Source of the DNA: Fidelibacterota bacterium
GTDB lineage: Bacteria > Fidelibacterota > Marinisomatia > SCGC-AAA003-L08 > D37C17
Length of the DNA stretch: 31,938 nucleotides
Direction: 5' to 3'
Assembly (NCBI GenBank): GCA_002707765.1
Contig: PANV01000043.1
Location: 1 to 31,938, forward strand
Each line of letters opens with the position of its first letter. Within the stretch, counting starts at the first letter, position 1. Positions 24,677 through 30,853 of this stretch are shown in pieces. A program made the translations under genes and the position numbers. The notes below the pieces were generated by a model. The model had not been told where the DNA came from. It made no database searches and saw only the letters and a program-made list of their open reading frames with translations.

Positions 24677-24997
24677 ATGGGCAAGCCAGTTAAGGTCACA
24701 AAAGGTGATCTTGAATATCTGGCTAAGGCTCTCAAACAAAATAAACCTTACACTGAAATGGCACGGCATCTTGGCATATGCGTAGATACCGTTAAAAGAA
24801 TATTACATAGAGAAGGCTTGGCAGAATTTGATGGTGCGAAATATGTAGTTGCGTTGTCATCAGATAAACATATGAAGATGTGGGAACGACCTTGTATGAA
24901 ATGCAAGTGTACTAAGCCTCGCCCAAAGTGGCAGTATATATGTACGAAATGTAAAGAAAAATTCAGCAAAGAAAGTGAGAGTATATGGGACTTCTAA
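24677..24997 (+). CDS. HTH plus zinc-ribbon protein, putative transcription regulator
   Basis: This encodes 106 residues, with an ATG after AAAGGAGGGTAT, a very strong ribosome site. Residues about 10-48 form a helix-turn-helix like those of transposase or sigma-type proteins (GDLEYLAKALKQNKPYTEMA, then RHLGICVDTVKRILHREGL). Residues about 70-95 hold a four-Cys zinc ribbon, CMKCKC ... YICTKCKEKF, with a CxxC pair on each side of a Pro/Lys-rich turn. The combination suggests a DNA-binding regulator of the phage, acting perhaps on middle or late genes, since it stands right after a terminator. It overlaps the next gene by 13 nt. Its target is unknown. Confidence 0.72.
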   Translation: MGKPVKVTKGDLEYLAKALKQNKPYTEMARHLGICVDTVKRILHREGLAEFDGAKYVVALSSDKHMKMWERPCMKCKCTKPRPKWQYICTKCKEKFSKESESIWDF

Positions 24998-25383
24998 GAC
25001 CTAAAGCTAAAGGTGATAAGTATGAACGCGAGGTTGCAAAGTATTTAGACGAGATACTTTATGACGAAGAGTTCCAAAAAATTTTAAGAGCACCGCTGTC
25101 TGGAGGAGGTCGGTCTTTTCAGGGGGGTGGATCCGCAGACATAACAGGCACACCAGATATATGGGTTGAGGCAAAGCGTACAGAAAAGTTTTCACCTTAC
25201 GCGTCTATAGAACAAGCAGAGAAAGGTAAGGCTGCCCAGCGAGCACCCGAGATGCCTGCCGTATTTAGTAGACGAAACAGAATGGAAACAAAAGAAAGTT
25301 TAGTTGTAATGCGTGCCGAAGATTGGGTTAAGTTATACAAAGCATACTTAATTCAAAAAGGTCATAAAATAAAGGACGACTGA
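24985..25383 (+). CDS. PDDEXK endonuclease (phage Holliday-junction resolvase-like)
   Basis: This encodes 132 residues. The N-terminus RPKAKGDKYEREVAKYLDEI carries the motif-I Glu. The active-site strand pair is GSADITGTPDIWVEAKRTEKF, giving the D ... E-x-K metal site. The loop APLSGGGRSFQGGGSADI is characteristic of the small phage endonucleases often annotated 'putative PDDEXK endonuclease'. Such enzymes resolve branched DNA intermediates, or act as VRR-NUC-like resolvases, before packaging. It starts inside the HTH/zinc-ribbon gene (13-nt overlap) and ends in TGA. The substrate is inferred from the family, not visible in the sequence. Confidence 0.82.
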   Translation: MGLLRPKAKGDKYEREVAKYLDEILYDEEFQKILRAPLSGGGRSFQGGGSADITGTPDIWVEAKRTEKFSPYASIEQAEKGKAAQRAPEMPAVFSRRNRMETKESLVVMRAEDWVKLYKAYLIQKGHKIKDD

Positions 25384-25426
25384 GTAGCACATTTCTGACA
25401 TTATTTGTGTATGAAAGGATAGACAA

Positions 25427-25687
25427 ATGGGTAGTTTATTTGTTCCTCTTATATTCGTTTGTTGGATAAACGGAGAATGCGTAAGCTTGTACCATCAAGA
25501 TGAACGATTTGAGAAACAGACACAATGCGAAAAATTTTTAGAAGGTTGGAGTGCAGATGTGATAGACGGTATATTTCATTCCAGCACAATGCCTTTTAGT
25601 TATAAAGCAGAGTGTCAACAATTCCCAGATGGTGTAGTCCCACGCGTTGTCTTTCCTAAAAAAGTTATAGAAGGAGTTAAAACATAA
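25427..25687 (+). CDS. Small exported-looking cysteine-containing protein
   Basis: This encodes 86 residues, with an ATG 7 nt after AAAGGAT. The N-terminus (MGSLFVPLIFVCWINGECVS) is a short hydrophobic segment that could act as signal or anchor. It is followed by a compact domain with Cys at 34 (EKQTQCEKFLEGW) and 63 (SYKAECQQFPDGV). The spacing C-x(28)-C after a hydrophobic start is shared in style with 16531-16758 and 28231-28458, suggesting small periplasmic proteins with one disulfide. Its stop overlaps the next start as TAATG. There is no recognised family. A role in envelope change or superinfection control would fit but is speculation. Confidence 0.65.
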   Translation: MGSLFVPLIFVCWINGECVSLYHQDERFEKQTQCEKFLEGWSADVIDGIFHSSTMPFSYKAECQQFPDGVVPRVVFPKKVIEGVKT

Positions 25688-25854
25688 TGCACAAAGGTAT
25701 AACTAAATGTCCTAGTTTGCTAGTTCCAAAAGGAAATAGAAACTCTAAAGTAAAAATTATTCCTAGTATATCGTCTAAGAAAGACAGGGGTCCATCAGTA
25801 ATTCCAATCAATCAAAACCCAACAAAAGTTGAAGTTAAAATAAAGGTAACATAA
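25687..25854 (+). CDS. 55-aa basic protein of unknown function
   Basis: This is a short gene joined at both ends by TAATG overlaps (25685-25689 and 25852-25856), which is the main evidence that it is translated. The product begins MHKGITKCPSLLVPKGNRNS and continues as a Lys/Ser/Pro/Val-rich chain ending KVEVKIKVT. It has one cysteine and no membrane segment. The composition suggests a flexible or beta-strand peptide. It is absent from most simple gene predictions because of its length. Confidence 0.6.
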   Translation: MHKGITKCPSLLVPKGNRNSKVKIIPSISSKKDRGPSVIPINQNPTKVEVKIKVT

Positions 25855-26588
25855 TGGAATACAAAGATGCACCACAAAGAATCGTAGGAGTCAACGAAGG
25901 CGTTAAACTATTACAACGATTCGTTATAATGTATAAACCTACCACTGGTGGTAATGTAAACACTTGGGCAAACTCAGGTGGAACATCATTTCCAACTCCA
26001 GAATATAGAACTACAACAAATATACTTAGACCAGGTGGCAACTTCTTCACACAAAAAATAACACCTTCTTCAGATAACACAGCTATCTGTGTAAAGTTTC
26101 TTGTCTATGGTAGTGGTATGCAGAACATTGAGTTCTGGTATAACTCTTGGGGCAAAGATGTAACTGGTATTGTTCGTTTAGATGTAGCGGCAACATACTA
26201 TACCGTTTCTGTAGACCTACCATCTGGTAGTAATATCTCAGACGGGCTAGATGAAATACCATCCTACTCTTGGAATAGTGCGGCTTTACCTCAGCCTTAT
26301 AATTTATCGGCAACTAAATCCTATGTCTATCCACACTGGATGAAGATAGAAGAGTGGGAGAACGGAGATCCAAATCACCCACAAGTTAAATACTGGACAG
26401 ACCCTGGTCACGATGGTGTTAAATCAAACCAAACACACCCAATGAATCATCAGACTGGTAAGACTTATGTAATGAATAAAGAATTTAATTCTGATTACGC
26501 TAATCAATACACGATGAAAAAAGACGGGCAACATCAAGATGGTGTCCCAGAAAAAGGAGAACTAAATAAAGATGGAGGGTACGATTAA
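25854..26588 (+). CDS. 244-aa beta-rich protein of unknown function, possible virion decoration
   Basis: The start and stop are both TAATG overlaps with neighbours. The first 170 residues are rich in Thr, Ser, Gly, Tyr and Trp with few Lys/Glu. They look like beta-sandwich strands (TAICVKFLVYGSGMQNIEFW, then TYYTVSVDLPSGSN). The C-terminal 75 residues are hydrophilic with His, Asn, Asp and Pro (GDPNHPQVKYWTDPGHDGVK, HPMNHQTGKTYVMN). There is no signal peptide or catalytic motif. The profile resembles phage surface or carbohydrate-binding proteins, but it sits far from the structural module in an early-type operon. I do not recognise the family. Confidence 0.65.
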   Translation: MEYKDAPQRIVGVNEGVKLLQRFVIMYKPTTGGNVNTWANSGGTSFPTPEYRTTTNILRPGGNFFTQKITPSSDNTAICVKFLVYGSGMQNIEFWYNSWGKDVTGIVRLDVAATYYTVSVDLPSGSNISDGLDEIPSYSWNSAALPQPYNLSATKSYVYPHWMKIEEWENGDPNHPQVKYWTDPGHDGVKSNQTHPMNHQTGKTYVMNKEFNSDYANQYTMKKDGQHQDGVPEKGELNKDGGYD

Positions 26589-26839
26589 TGCCAGAAATGA
26601 CAATGATATGGAATGCTATACTCACCGTGGCTGGTGGATCTTTAGTATGGTGGATAAGGGGAGTGTCTGTGAAAATAGATGAGATAGAACGAACCGTGTA
26701 CGAAGCAAAGACTGAGATGGCTAGAGAATATGCTTCTAAGAAAGATTTAAGGTTATCAATGGACGACCTGGGTCGTAGATTTGATAAGATAGAAGAGAAG
26801 ATAGACACGGTTTTAATTAAAATAAAAGTGTCAGACTAA
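26588..26839 (+). CDS. Small membrane-anchored coiled-coil protein
   Basis: This encodes 83 residues, coupled to the previous gene by TAATG. An N-terminal transmembrane segment (about 5-24, MIWNAILTVAGGSLVWWIRG) precedes a charged coiled coil to the end (KIDEIERTVYEAKTEMAREY ... LGRRFDKIEEKIDTVLIKIK). The topology matches 16742-17104, but it is shorter and sequence similarity is weak by eye. Such TM/coiled-coil peptides are common in phages, and roles in lysis or membrane association are guesses. Confidence 0.6.
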   Translation: MPEMTMIWNAILTVAGGSLVWWIRGVSVKIDEIERTVYEAKTEMAREYASKKDLRLSMDDLGRRFDKIEEKIDTVLIKIKVSD

Positions 26840-26854
26840 GAAAGGACTACACAT

Positions 26855-26962
26855 ATGCCGAAAGTTGGTAATAAAAAGTTCGCCTACACTAAAAAGGGCA
26901 AGGCAAAAGCGAAAGCTTATGCTAAAAAGACTGGCAAAAAAATGAAGTCTAAAAAATATTAA
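26855..26962 (+). CDS. 35-aa Lys-rich basic protein
   Basis: The ATG at 26855 follows GAAAGGACTACACAT. The product starts MPKVGNKKFAYTKKGKAKAK and ends KKMKSKKY; nearly half the residues are Lys. I recall closely similar peptides (KKFxYTKxGxxxAKAYAKKTGKK) as small conserved genes of marine phages. The charge suggests binding to DNA, RNA or the capsid interior, but the function is not established. Confidence 0.68.
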   Translation: MPKVGNKKFAYTKKGKAKAKAYAKKTGKKMKSKKY

Positions 26963-26985
26963 CCACCAGAGGAAGGAGAAAACCT

Positions 26986-27141
26986 ATGCCGATGCGATCA
27001 ACATATAAAAAGTCTAAGTCTATGAAGCAGAAAGGACAAGCAAAGAAAACTTCTGCTGCAGCGATGAAGGCTAAAAAAGGCACGGTCTACAGCAAGGCTC
27101 GTATGAAGTCTGCTCGTAGAAAGAGTCTTAAAAAAACCTAA
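26986..27141 (+). CDS. 51-aa Lys/Arg/Ser-rich basic protein
   Basis: The ATG at 26986 follows GAGGAAGGAGAAAACCT, one of the strongest ribosome sites in the window, which implies high expression. The product begins MPMRSTYKKSKSMKQKGQAK, is about 40% Lys/Arg with Ser and Met, and ends KSARRKSLKKT. It forms a pair with the preceding Lys-rich gene, 23 nt away. It may be a nucleic-acid-binding or head-interior peptide; the function is unknown. Confidence 0.66.
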   Translation: MPMRSTYKKSKSMKQKGQAKKTSAAAMKAKKGTVYSKARMKSARRKSLKKT

Positions 27142-27158
27142 ACAGGTAGGTAAGTGCG

Positions 27159-27662
27159 ATTTCCACAGCGTCAAAAGTTTGCCGAGTGTGCGGGCTAACG
27201 AAGCCCGTCACTTCCTTTTATGTAGACTACAATAAAAGGGGTGGCAAGCGTAAGCCATATCGCCGTTCAATCTGCAATACTTGTATTGGTAGAAGGCGTA
27301 AGATTGGATACACCAAAACACCTGAAGCTTTCATTAAAAGATTATTCACACAGCTTAGATCTAAAAGATTAAAACAAAGGATTCCCGTAACTATAGACTA
27401 CAATTACATATTAAATTTATACTATAAACAAGATGGTAGGTGTGCGTTATCGGGAGTAAAACTTACACACCTATCATCTAACATATTAAAAATGTTTGAT
27501 AGAAACCCCAATAATATCAGTATTGACAGAAAGGATACGACAAAGGGATACATTTCTGGTAATATTCAGCTAGTATGTAAGAGGGTAAACATTATGAAAC
27601 ACTCACTTACTGATAAACAATTTAAGGTATGGATAAAGAAGATATTAAAACACTCGCTTTAA
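27159..27662 (+). CDS. HNH endonuclease with N-terminal zinc finger (non-standard start)
   Basis: The conserved part begins KVCRVCGLTKPVTSFYVDYN and a second CxxC (ICNTC) follows, a zinc finger seen at the start of many phage HNH proteins. The HNH core is DGRCALSGVKLTH ... NNISIDRKDTTKGYISGNIQLVCKRVNIMKH. The first usual start codon, GTG at 27186, would cut away the first Cys of the finger. Upstream in frame to the stop at 27147 there is no ATG, GTG or TTG, only ATT at 27159, which sits 8 nt after AGG, so I take ATT as the likely start. A free-standing homing endonuclease is the usual interpretation; packaging-linked HNHs also exist but sit beside terminase. It overlaps the next gene by 34 nt. 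Confidence 0.75.
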   Translation: MSTASKVCRVCGLTKPVTSFYVDYNKRGGKRKPYRRSICNTCIGRRRKIGYTKTPEAFIKRLFTQLRSKRLKQRIPVTIDYNYILNLYYKQDGRCALSGVKLTHLSSNILKMFDRNPNNISIDRKDTTKGYISGNIQLVCKRVNIMKHSLTDKQFKVWIKKILKHSL

Positions 27663-27856
27663 TGGTACACCCAGACGCTGTACCTATGCCCTCTATTGAG
27701 GTCGCACCTTCGTCTGTACTAATTAATTTTCCTGCTAAAATAAACGGCAAATTATTATGGCAAGGTCTACAACTATCACCTGAAGAAGCTATTGAAACAG
27801 GTATGATGTTGATGGCAGGTGGAGAGGATTGTCTTAAAAAAGACTTTGATGCCTAG
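27629..27856 (+). CDS. 75-aa protein of unknown function
   Basis: The ATG follows TTAAGGT within the end of the HNH gene (34-nt overlap). The product is soluble and mixed in composition: MDKEDIKTLALMVHPDAVPM, then a beta-like strand region (SVLINFPAKINGKLLWQGLQ) and an acidic helix (SPEEAIETGMMLMAG). No motif is recognised. Its last 8 nt overlap the next start (ATGCCTAG), so the three genes from 27159 appear co-translated. Coding is supported by composition and packing only. Confidence 0.55.
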   Translation: MDKEDIKTLALMVHPDAVPMPSIEVAPSSVLINFPAKINGKLLWQGLQLSPEEAIETGMMLMAGGEDCLKKDFDA

Positions 27857-28115
27857 CAAACCAATAACAATCGGCGAGAAAAAGTATTATAAATATTTAA
27901 TTGTATGGGAAGATATTGTTGGCGATTCGTCTATCAGTGACGAGAACGCCTTTAATAATATGCGTGTCGCCACCATACATACTGAAGCCTATGTGTTTAA
28001 AAGAACTAACAAATACATTTATAGCTTTGCCTCTTATCAAAACGATGGCGACATTGGTTTCGGTGATCGTAATGTCTACCCTAAATCAGTTATAAAAAAG
28101 ATGACACGGATCTAG
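27849..28115 (+). CDS. 88-aa protein of unknown function, last gene of rightward operon
   Basis: ATG 27849 is chosen over an in-frame GTG at 27819 because it overlaps the preceding stop in the way usual in this genome. The product is Tyr/Lys-rich and probably beta-structured (EKKYYKYLIVWEDIVGDSSI, ATIHTEAYVFKRTNKYIYSF) with a basic end (YPKSVIKKMTRI). No family is recognised. It ends just before the convergent spacer at 28116-28230. Confidence 0.6.
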   Translation: MPSKPITIGEKKYYKYLIVWEDIVGDSSISDENAFNNMRVATIHTEAYVFKRTNKYIYSFASYQNDGDIGFGDRNVYPKSVIKKMTRI

Positions 28116-28230
28116 TGCGGGCAATATTGCCGTAAGTTCTGAGTATTGCCGTGAAAAATTTTCGCCAAAATTTTGAAAACAAGCCCGTGGAGGAAGGTGA
28201 AAATTTTTTTTTCCATCTGGGTTCAGGGGG
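28116..28230. other. Convergent intergenic spacer with palindromes, possible bidirectional terminator
   Basis: No gene is seen here, between operon ends that face each other. Elements: the 12-bp palindrome GGCAATATTGCC (28120-28131), a near repeat of ATTGCCGT after it, then two self-complementary AAAATTTT blocks (28155-28162 and 28167-28174) separated by CGCC that can pair with each other, and a nine-T run near 28205. It probably ends transcription from both sides, but neither hairpin is a textbook terminator. Confidence 0.45.
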
Positions 28231-28458
28231 TTATTTGGTGGGGCAGTAGACAGCTATGATTTTTGCATCAGCCAGTTCGCCTTCGTCTACATAATATCCG
28301 TGGCTCATTTTATCTCCTGGGACTTTCTCCCAGGTGTGTGTTGTGTAATTCTTTCGCCAATGTTCAAATGTTTCTAAGCAGTTCATTCCATAATTATATT
28401 CTAATGGGTGGTAGATTAATGCACCATTTAATAAAAGTGCTATATATAAAGTACTCAT
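28231..28458 (-). CDS. Small exported-looking two-cysteine protein
   Basis: This encodes 75 residues, with an ATG 9 nt after GGAG. The N-terminus (MSTLYIALLLNGALIYHPL) is hydrophobic without a positive charge. It is followed by C27 (YGMNCLETFEHWRKN) and C72 near the end (AKIIAVYCPTK), with an acidic loop between. The layout of hydrophobic start, C before a charged helix, and C near the C-terminus, is that of many small phage periplasmic proteins. It is coupled by TAATG to a 20-aa membrane peptide gene upstream, as at the 16439-16758 locus but in the reverse gene order. The function is unknown. Confidence 0.65.
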   Translation of the reverse strand: MSTLYIALLLNGALIYHPLEYNYGMNCLETFEHWRKNYTTHTWEKVPGDKMSHGYYVDEGELADAKIIAVYCPTK

Positions 28459-28520
28459 TATTTATTACTCCAAAAAAAAACTATTAATCCAAAAATTATA
28501 TAAGCTAATGTTATTTCCAT
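28458..28520 (-). CDS. 20-aa membrane microprotein
   Basis: This tiny leftward gene has its own strong ribosome site (AAAAGGAGTAATAA) directly before ATG 28520, and a TAA overlapping the next start (TAATG at 28456-28460). The product begins MEITLAYIIFGL, and all but its last residues are hydrophobic, ending WSNK: one membrane helix with a short tail. The combination of good initiation signal, coupling and coherent hydrophobicity argues for real translation. It could regulate or partner the exported protein encoded next. Confidence 0.55.
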   Translation of the reverse strand: MEITLAYIIFGLIVFFWSNK

Positions 28521-28633
28521 TTATTACTCCTTTTATATTTGTTCTCAAAAAATCTTGCGTTCTGAAGTGTGGCAGTTGACCTTTTACTCTTTATTATTTT
28601 TTTATCATTTTGGTCTACGATACCTTTGACCAA
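28511..28633 (-). CDS. Putative 40-aa Lys/Asn-rich protein (TTG start)
   Basis: This open frame has a TTG start 5 nt after the preceding gene's stop, with AGGTGG about 10 nt upstream. It ends 10 nt inside the microprotein gene. The product contains VKGIVDQNDKKIIKSKRSTA and ends KRSNKWK; it is basic and hydrophilic. It fills what would otherwise be a 120-nt gap in a tightly packed operon, and its codons look like those of neighbours, but no family or motif supports it. Confidence 0.4.
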   Translation of the reverse strand: MVKGIVDQNDKKIIKSKRSTATLQNARFFENKYKRSNKWK

Positions 28634-28638
28634 GATGT

Positions 28639-29193
28639 TTAAGCCACCTGTAACCACCACCTCGGTAAACTCCTATCTCCACCCCAAGAAGCAAATCGTG
28701 ATTTGCCTTGTCTATAATATTCTCGGTAAGCATTTACCACAGCTTCGTGTGAAGTTGGGTCAACACCATCTTTGATATGTTCGTAATCTTTACCAAAGCA
28801 CATAGGGGGTGGGGAATACCAAGGGTTGTCTACACAATTTTTAAGTTTCTCAATCAGGGGCTGGGGCAGGTTGACTATTGTTTCCCTCAATCTAAAACTT
28901 GCGTGTTGTTTTCCATATCTATTTATATATATCTTATGTAGTTCGTCCCACATACTGAATGTATATGAATAAGCCATAGGGTGATGACCGACCCAAATTG
29001 TACTGGGGTGTTTCTGATGTACTGGTCTATACAAATTATTTCTTACAGCTCGTTCAAGATCCGTTTCATCAGTTGAGTTCCAATGTGCAACACACATTAT
29101 CTGTGCATACTCAATTATCATCTTGCGTAAGTGTGCGTCACAATGAAAGTTGGCTGATTTGACTGGGTCTGTATCTATATAAAAGATGTTCAT
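28639..29193 (-). CDS. Conserved phage protein, possible DNA glycosylase-like
   Basis: This encodes 184 residues, with an ATG preceded by AAGGAGAAACT. The N-terminus IDTDPVKSANFHCDAHLRKM is a recognisable block: a DxDP turn, then a His/Lys-containing helix (HLRKMIIEYAQIMC). Further conserved-looking parts are HPSTIWVGHHPMAYSYTFSM and the C-terminal YYRQGKSRFASW ... LPRWW. I recall this family in phages, sometimes labelled as related to pyrimidine-dimer glycosylase/endonuclease V because of the His/Lys helix, but the evidence for that activity is weak. It overlaps the upstream HTH gene by 4 nt (ATGA). I call it conserved with uncertain function. Confidence 0.6.
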   Translation of the reverse strand: MNIFYIDTDPVKSANFHCDAHLRKMIIEYAQIMCVAHWNSTDETDLERAVRNNLYRPVHQKHPSTIWVGHHPMAYSYTFSMWDELHKIYINRYGKQHASFRLRETIVNLPQPLIEKLKNCVDNPWYSPPPMCFGKDYEHIKDGVDPTSHEAVVNAYREYYRQGKSRFASWGGDRSLPRWWLQVA

Positions 29194-29408
29194 AGTTTCT
29201 CCTTATTGTTTTTGTTATCGTAGTGAAGTTCTATTTTTCCACCACTCGCCTCTACCAATGCAATAAAGTTGCCAAGCAAAGGCTCGTGTCTACGCCAAGA
29301 GCGTACGGTTGACTCAGAGAGTCCTGCCTTTTTGCAGACGCGAGTTATCGTATCTCCTCTCTTATGTACTTCATCAAAGAGTTTATTTACTAGCCTCGCC
29401 CTACTCAT
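29190..29408 (-). CDS. Small helix-turn-helix regulator
   Basis: This encodes 72 residues. The DNA-binding part is clear: DTITRVCKKAGLSESTVRSW, a canonical HTH with Ala/Gly at the turn, followed by RRHEPLLGNFIALVEASGGKIEL, the usual continuation in small Cro/XRE-type repressors. It sits between the integrase-proximal regulator (8-nt overlap) and the 184-aa gene (ATGA overlap). In the integrase arm it could control lysogeny or excision. No dimerisation domain is present, so it may work as a Cro/Xis-like factor. The ribosome site is weak, so it probably depends on coupling to the upstream gene. Confidence 0.75.
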   Translation of the reverse strand: MSRARLVNKLFDEVHKRGDTITRVCKKAGLSESTVRSWRRHEPLLGNFIALVEASGGKIELHYDNKNNKEKL

Positions 29409-29859
29409 CTTTAATGCTCTTCTTCAAGAAATCTTTGTTATTCTCTTTCTGAAGATAAGTGGTCATTCTATCAACAATCTCTCGTCTTGTCGTTCCAAGT
29501 ATAGTTGCTAGTGAACTCACATAATCGTAGCTTTTTCTACTTACATTTAGACTATGGTATTCCTCGTCTACCTTAACCTCTGTTTTGATGCTGCTACGCT
29601 GCTGCGTAACTTTTGGGGAAGGTTTTATTTTATTCGTAGACTGAAGCCCACTATTCTGCTTGATACCCAAACAATGATTGACTGCAAATTCCATTAGATT
29701 GAAATGCTCGGCAATATCTTTTACTGATATGCCTGCCTCGTGGAATTCAATTATCTCATCTTTGAGTGGTTTAGGAAGTTCTTTAACATTAAAGCCTTTC
29801 TTCCTTGCGTTATCTAACGCGATTTGACCCTTGCTTAACCAAGTTTGTTTAATAGTCAT
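29401..29859 (-). CDS. DNA-binding HTH protein next to integrase
   Basis: This encodes 152 residues, with an ATG after AAAGGAGTAATAACT. Residues about 30-68 form an HTH (PLKDEIIEFHEAGISVKDIA, then EHFNLMEFAVNHCLG). A disordered Ser/Pro/Lys/Thr linker spans about 70-100. The last 50 residues form a second helical domain (SLNVSRKSYDYVSSLATILG, TTRREIVDRMTTYLQKENN) that resembles a ribbon-helix-helix or short dimerisation unit. Two DNA-binding-like parts in one small protein beside the integrase suggest a lysogeny regulator or recombination directionality factor; the choice is inference. Confidence 0.65.
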   Translation of the reverse strand: MTIKQTWLSKGQIALDNARKKGFNVKELPKPLKDEIIEFHEAGISVKDIAEHFNLMEFAVNHCLGIKQNSGLQSTNKIKPSPKVTQQRSSIKTEVKVDEEYHSLNVSRKSYDYVSSLATILGTTRREIVDRMTTYLQKENNKDFLKKSIKDE

Positions 29860-29878
29860 AGTTATTACTCCTTTATAT

Positions 29879-30853
29879 TTATATGGTTAGTGTTTTACTT
29901 ATGTGTTTCTCTGCTCTACTACGAATCCACCCTCTATATCTCATTGTCTGTGATATATCTTTGTGACCCATTAGTAATTGAATGTCGCCTAAGTCGGCTC
30001 CACTCTGAGCAAGTAGGTATGCGAATGTATGTCGTAAATCGTGTACTCTTACATTACGCGAAACACCTATACCTCTTAACAATGCTCGTAAAATGCTATT
30101 CAATTTCTTTGAAAGCACCTTATCAAACATTATCCCCTTGGCTTTTGAGCCAAAGAAATCTTGTAGTTCCTTGTCAGCGATAGGAATAGACCTTGAATTA
30201 GTCTTAGTATTCTTGGTATGCCTATGTATAAACAAGGTATTTGATGTACGATCGTAGTTGCTGTGATCCAGTTGCAACAGCTCTCCTAGTCGTAGACCGC
30301 AGAAAATAAGGCTTCTGAACTCGTAGTGGTACATATGTTGTAATTTTGCAACACTAAGAAGGTTCTTAACCTCGTGCATTACTAGGTGTTCGTCCCTTGA
30401 ATCGTCTACTTTAGGGTTGGGAACTCTATCAACATCAGTACCCCACATCTTGTTGGCATAGTTGATTATAGCATTAGCTACATTTCTATACCGATTCAAT
30501 GAACTCCCACTTACTTTGGCAGATAACAAGTCGTCTATGAGGTCAGGTCTAATCCTGACGAACTTGTAGCTATTGAGTGGTGAAAGATAACTTACAACAA
30601 GCCTAGTCACATCAGACAAGTCTACCTTGTGTTTGCTATATAACTCCACAGCCTCTAGCCATTTTCTGTTTTCATTTACGAACTTGTGAGATAGACCCAT
30701 TTGATAATCAAATATATCTTTCTCAATACCTAATCGCATTAGGTCTGCCTTCTTCTTGTTATGGATTGGTAAGCCAGTTGATTGCCTTACTCTTTGACCC
30801 ATAAAAGTACCACTTATATATAAGGTCTTACCCCTCGCTTTTACTTTCAACAT
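29879..30853 (-). CDS. int: Tyrosine recombinase, phage integrase
   Basis: This encodes 324 residues from ATG 30853, chosen because GGAAG lies 6 nt upstream; ATGs further upstream overlap more of the previous gene. The catalytic set is complete: R188 (FCGLRLGEL), a candidate K214/K217 (TKNTKTNSRSIPI), H271 and R274 (HDLRHTF), H297 (LLMGHKDI) and the nucleophile Y306 (TMRYRGW). The N-terminal 60 residues form a short beta-rich arm-binding-like region (GKTLYISGTFMGQRVRQSTG), and residues about 65-150 the core-binding helices. It should integrate the phage at an attB, often a tRNA gene in marine podoviruses. No tRNA-like attP was seen on either side within this window. Confidence 0.93.
   Translation of the reverse strand: MLKVKARGKTLYISGTFMGQRVRQSTGLPIHNKKKADLMRLGIEKDIFDYQMGLSHKFVNENRKWLEAVELYSKHKVDLSDVTRLVVSYLSPLNSYKFVRIRPDLIDDLLSAKVSGSSLNRYRNVANAIINYANKMWGTDVDRVPNPKVDDSRDEHLVMHEVKNLLSVAKLQHMYHYEFRSLIFCGLRLGELLQLDHSNYDRTSNTLFIHRHTKNTKTNSRSIPIADKELQDFFGSKAKGIMFDKVLSKKLNSILRALLRGIGVSRNVRVHDLRHTFAYLLAQSGADLGDIQLLMGHKDISQTMRYRGWIRSRAEKHISKTLTI

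Noticed and set aside
24414..24785. Rightward 123-aa frame (ATG at 24444) across the gap after the helicase
   Set aside because: It overlaps the helicase end and the strongly initiated gene at 24677, passes through a terminator, and has composition unlike neighbouring genes (Cys-rich, few acidic residues).
28116..28230. tRNA-like element (GGTTCAG near 28217)
   Set aside because: No acceptor, anticodon or D-arm pairing could be drawn around it.
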